From a bacterium (GTDB lineage: Bacteria > Cyanobacteriota > Sericytochromatia > S15B-MN24 > VGJW01), in NCBI GenBank assembly GCA_021790035.1, contig JAJYIO010000019.1, positions 1 to 13,498 on the forward strand: a stretch of 13,498 bases of DNA, read 5' to 3'. Position 1 is the first letter of the stretch; every line of letters starts with the position of its first letter. Positions 13,122 through 13,498 of the stretch are shown piece by piece. Below the pieces are notes generated by a model. It ran no database searches. It saw only the letters and a list, made by a program, of their open reading frames with translations, and was not told the DNA's origin. Both the position numbers and the translations under genes were made by a program.

Positions 13122-13217
13122 CTACCACCAGTCGAAGAAGTTCCCGAGGTCTCCACGACAGCCGGCCAGCGCCAGAACGGCCAGCACGAGAGCCGCGATC
13201 TGCAACCAGCGGCGCAT
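13122..13217 (-). CDS. 31-residue lipopeptide (miniature lipoprotein)
   Basis: A very short gene supported by three independent signals. An excellent ribosome site AAAGGAGG (13224-13231) lies 6 nt before ATG 13217. The product begins MRRWLQIAALVLAVLALAGC, a textbook lipoprotein signal peptide with positively charged n-region, hydrophobic core and lipobox LAGC (Cys20). After processing only 12 residues remain, CRGDLGNFFDWW, ending at TAG. This is similar in scale to entericidin-type lipoproteins and colicin lysis (release) proteins, but no homology is claimed. It is the first gene of a two-gene unit with the TTG-start coiled-coil gene 7 nt downstream. Asp after the first residues is not at +2 (Arg21), so in a diderm it could be sorted outward. 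Confidence 0.75.
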   Translation of the reverse strand: MRRWLQIAALVLAVLALAGCRGDLGNFFDWW

Positions 13218-13223
13218 GCACGA

Positions 13224-13231
13224 CCTCCTTT
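13224..13231 (-). promoter_or_regulatory. Shine-Dalgarno site of the lipopeptide gene
   Basis: AAAGGAGG on the minus strand, 6 nt from the ATG at 13217; close to the full anti-SD complement and the strongest ribosome site in the window. Confidence 0.75.
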
Positions 13232-13338
13232 CGCCAGGTCACGGCCCGAACAGTACGGGCTTTGCCATGCCATACCCGGACACGCCCGGCGTCCCACCCC
13301 ACGCGGAATTCTCCGGGCCGCGGGCGGGTCTGTCTGGC

Positions 13339-13432
13339 GTCGGCGTGAAAAGCCCGATCCATCCGAACCTACCGAGCGTCGAACCTGAGTCGAACCTGAA
13401 AAGCACAACCAGTCCAAACCTACCTGGCGTCA
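13339..13432. repeat. Degenerate tandem repeat, two copies with 51-nt period
   Basis: GAAAAGC at 13347-13353 recurs at 13398-13404, and AACCTACC at 13366-13373 recurs at 13417-13424, both exactly 51 nt apart; the copies also share flanking GTCG and GCGTC. The copies differ at roughly a quarter of positions. The surrounding 13218-13498 holds no convincing gene; promoter elements for the lipopeptide unit would be expected here. Confidence 0.5.
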
Positions 13433-13498
13433 AGCGGCTACAGCCGCGACTCTGGCCCGACTCGAAGGGCTCACAAGGGCGCGTTCACAAAATGTAGG

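Noticed and set aside
13216..13497. 93-codon plus-strand frame at the right end
   Set aside because: Starts antisense to the lipopeptide start, has no ribosome site and low-complexity composition; the in-frame similarity of its repeats is noted instead as a repeat.
1..13498. CRISPR array, integrase/attachment site or defence island
   Set aside because: No regularly spaced exact repeats, no integrase or tRNA boundary, and no nuclease or helicase defence genes apart from the toxin-antitoxin pair.

Overview
The window is GC-rich, densely packed bacterial chromosome. It encodes parts of a rod-type flagellum (flgB, flgC), a Tad-type pilus membrane protein, lipoproteins with clear lipoboxes, and many proteins I cannot assign. 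Most starts are ATG; GTG and TTG also occur, and several genes have strong AGGAGG-type Shine-Dalgarno (SD) sites. The gene mix (flagellum, PolX with a PHP domain, orphan TadC, a DUF4332-like protein, many orphan proteins) fits a poorly sampled high-GC lineage. A deep-branching non-photosynthetic cyanobacterial relative is one possibility, but the window alone does not settle the phylum.

Layout. 1-604 (minus): start of a flagellar operon, flgB then flgC running off the left edge, with a sigma-28-like promoter candidate upstream. 855-2600 (minus): PolX/PHP DNA repair protein whose polymerase catalytic residues are altered while its PHP metal ligands are intact. 2730-3548 (plus): unrecognised 272-residue protein. 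3593-4300 (minus): lipoprotein. 4377-5324 and 5442-6050 (plus): an unrecognised protein with a basic, Pro/Ser-rich N-terminus, then a small protein that looks like a degenerate GGDEF domain. 6085-6714 (minus): DedA-family membrane protein. 6884-7983 (minus): a 54-residue protein translationally coupled to an orphan tadC. 8188-9276 (plus): AI-2E/PerM-family permease; a perfect 20-bp palindrome lies in the divergent region before it.

From about 9.45 to 11.6 kb the sequence is accessory in character: an IS1634-type transposase that has lost its middle and its N-terminus, a ParE-type toxin-antitoxin pair with overlapping genes and its own TATAAT box next to a palindrome, and a short TTG-start gene that may be a remnant. 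The right end holds a DUF4332-like protein gene behind a leader that can fold into a three-helix junction next to its SD site, then (minus strand) a two-gene unit made of a 31-residue lipopeptide and a coiled-coil protein that starts at TTG and contains no methionine. The last 280 bases hold a degenerate 51-bp-period repeat and no convincing gene.

The points most worth a second look are the lipopeptide/TTG-start pair, the structured leader of the DUF4332-like gene, the small protein coupled to tadC, and the PolX with a degraded polymerase site. I do not see a recognisable defence island, CRISPR array, prophage or biosynthetic cluster.
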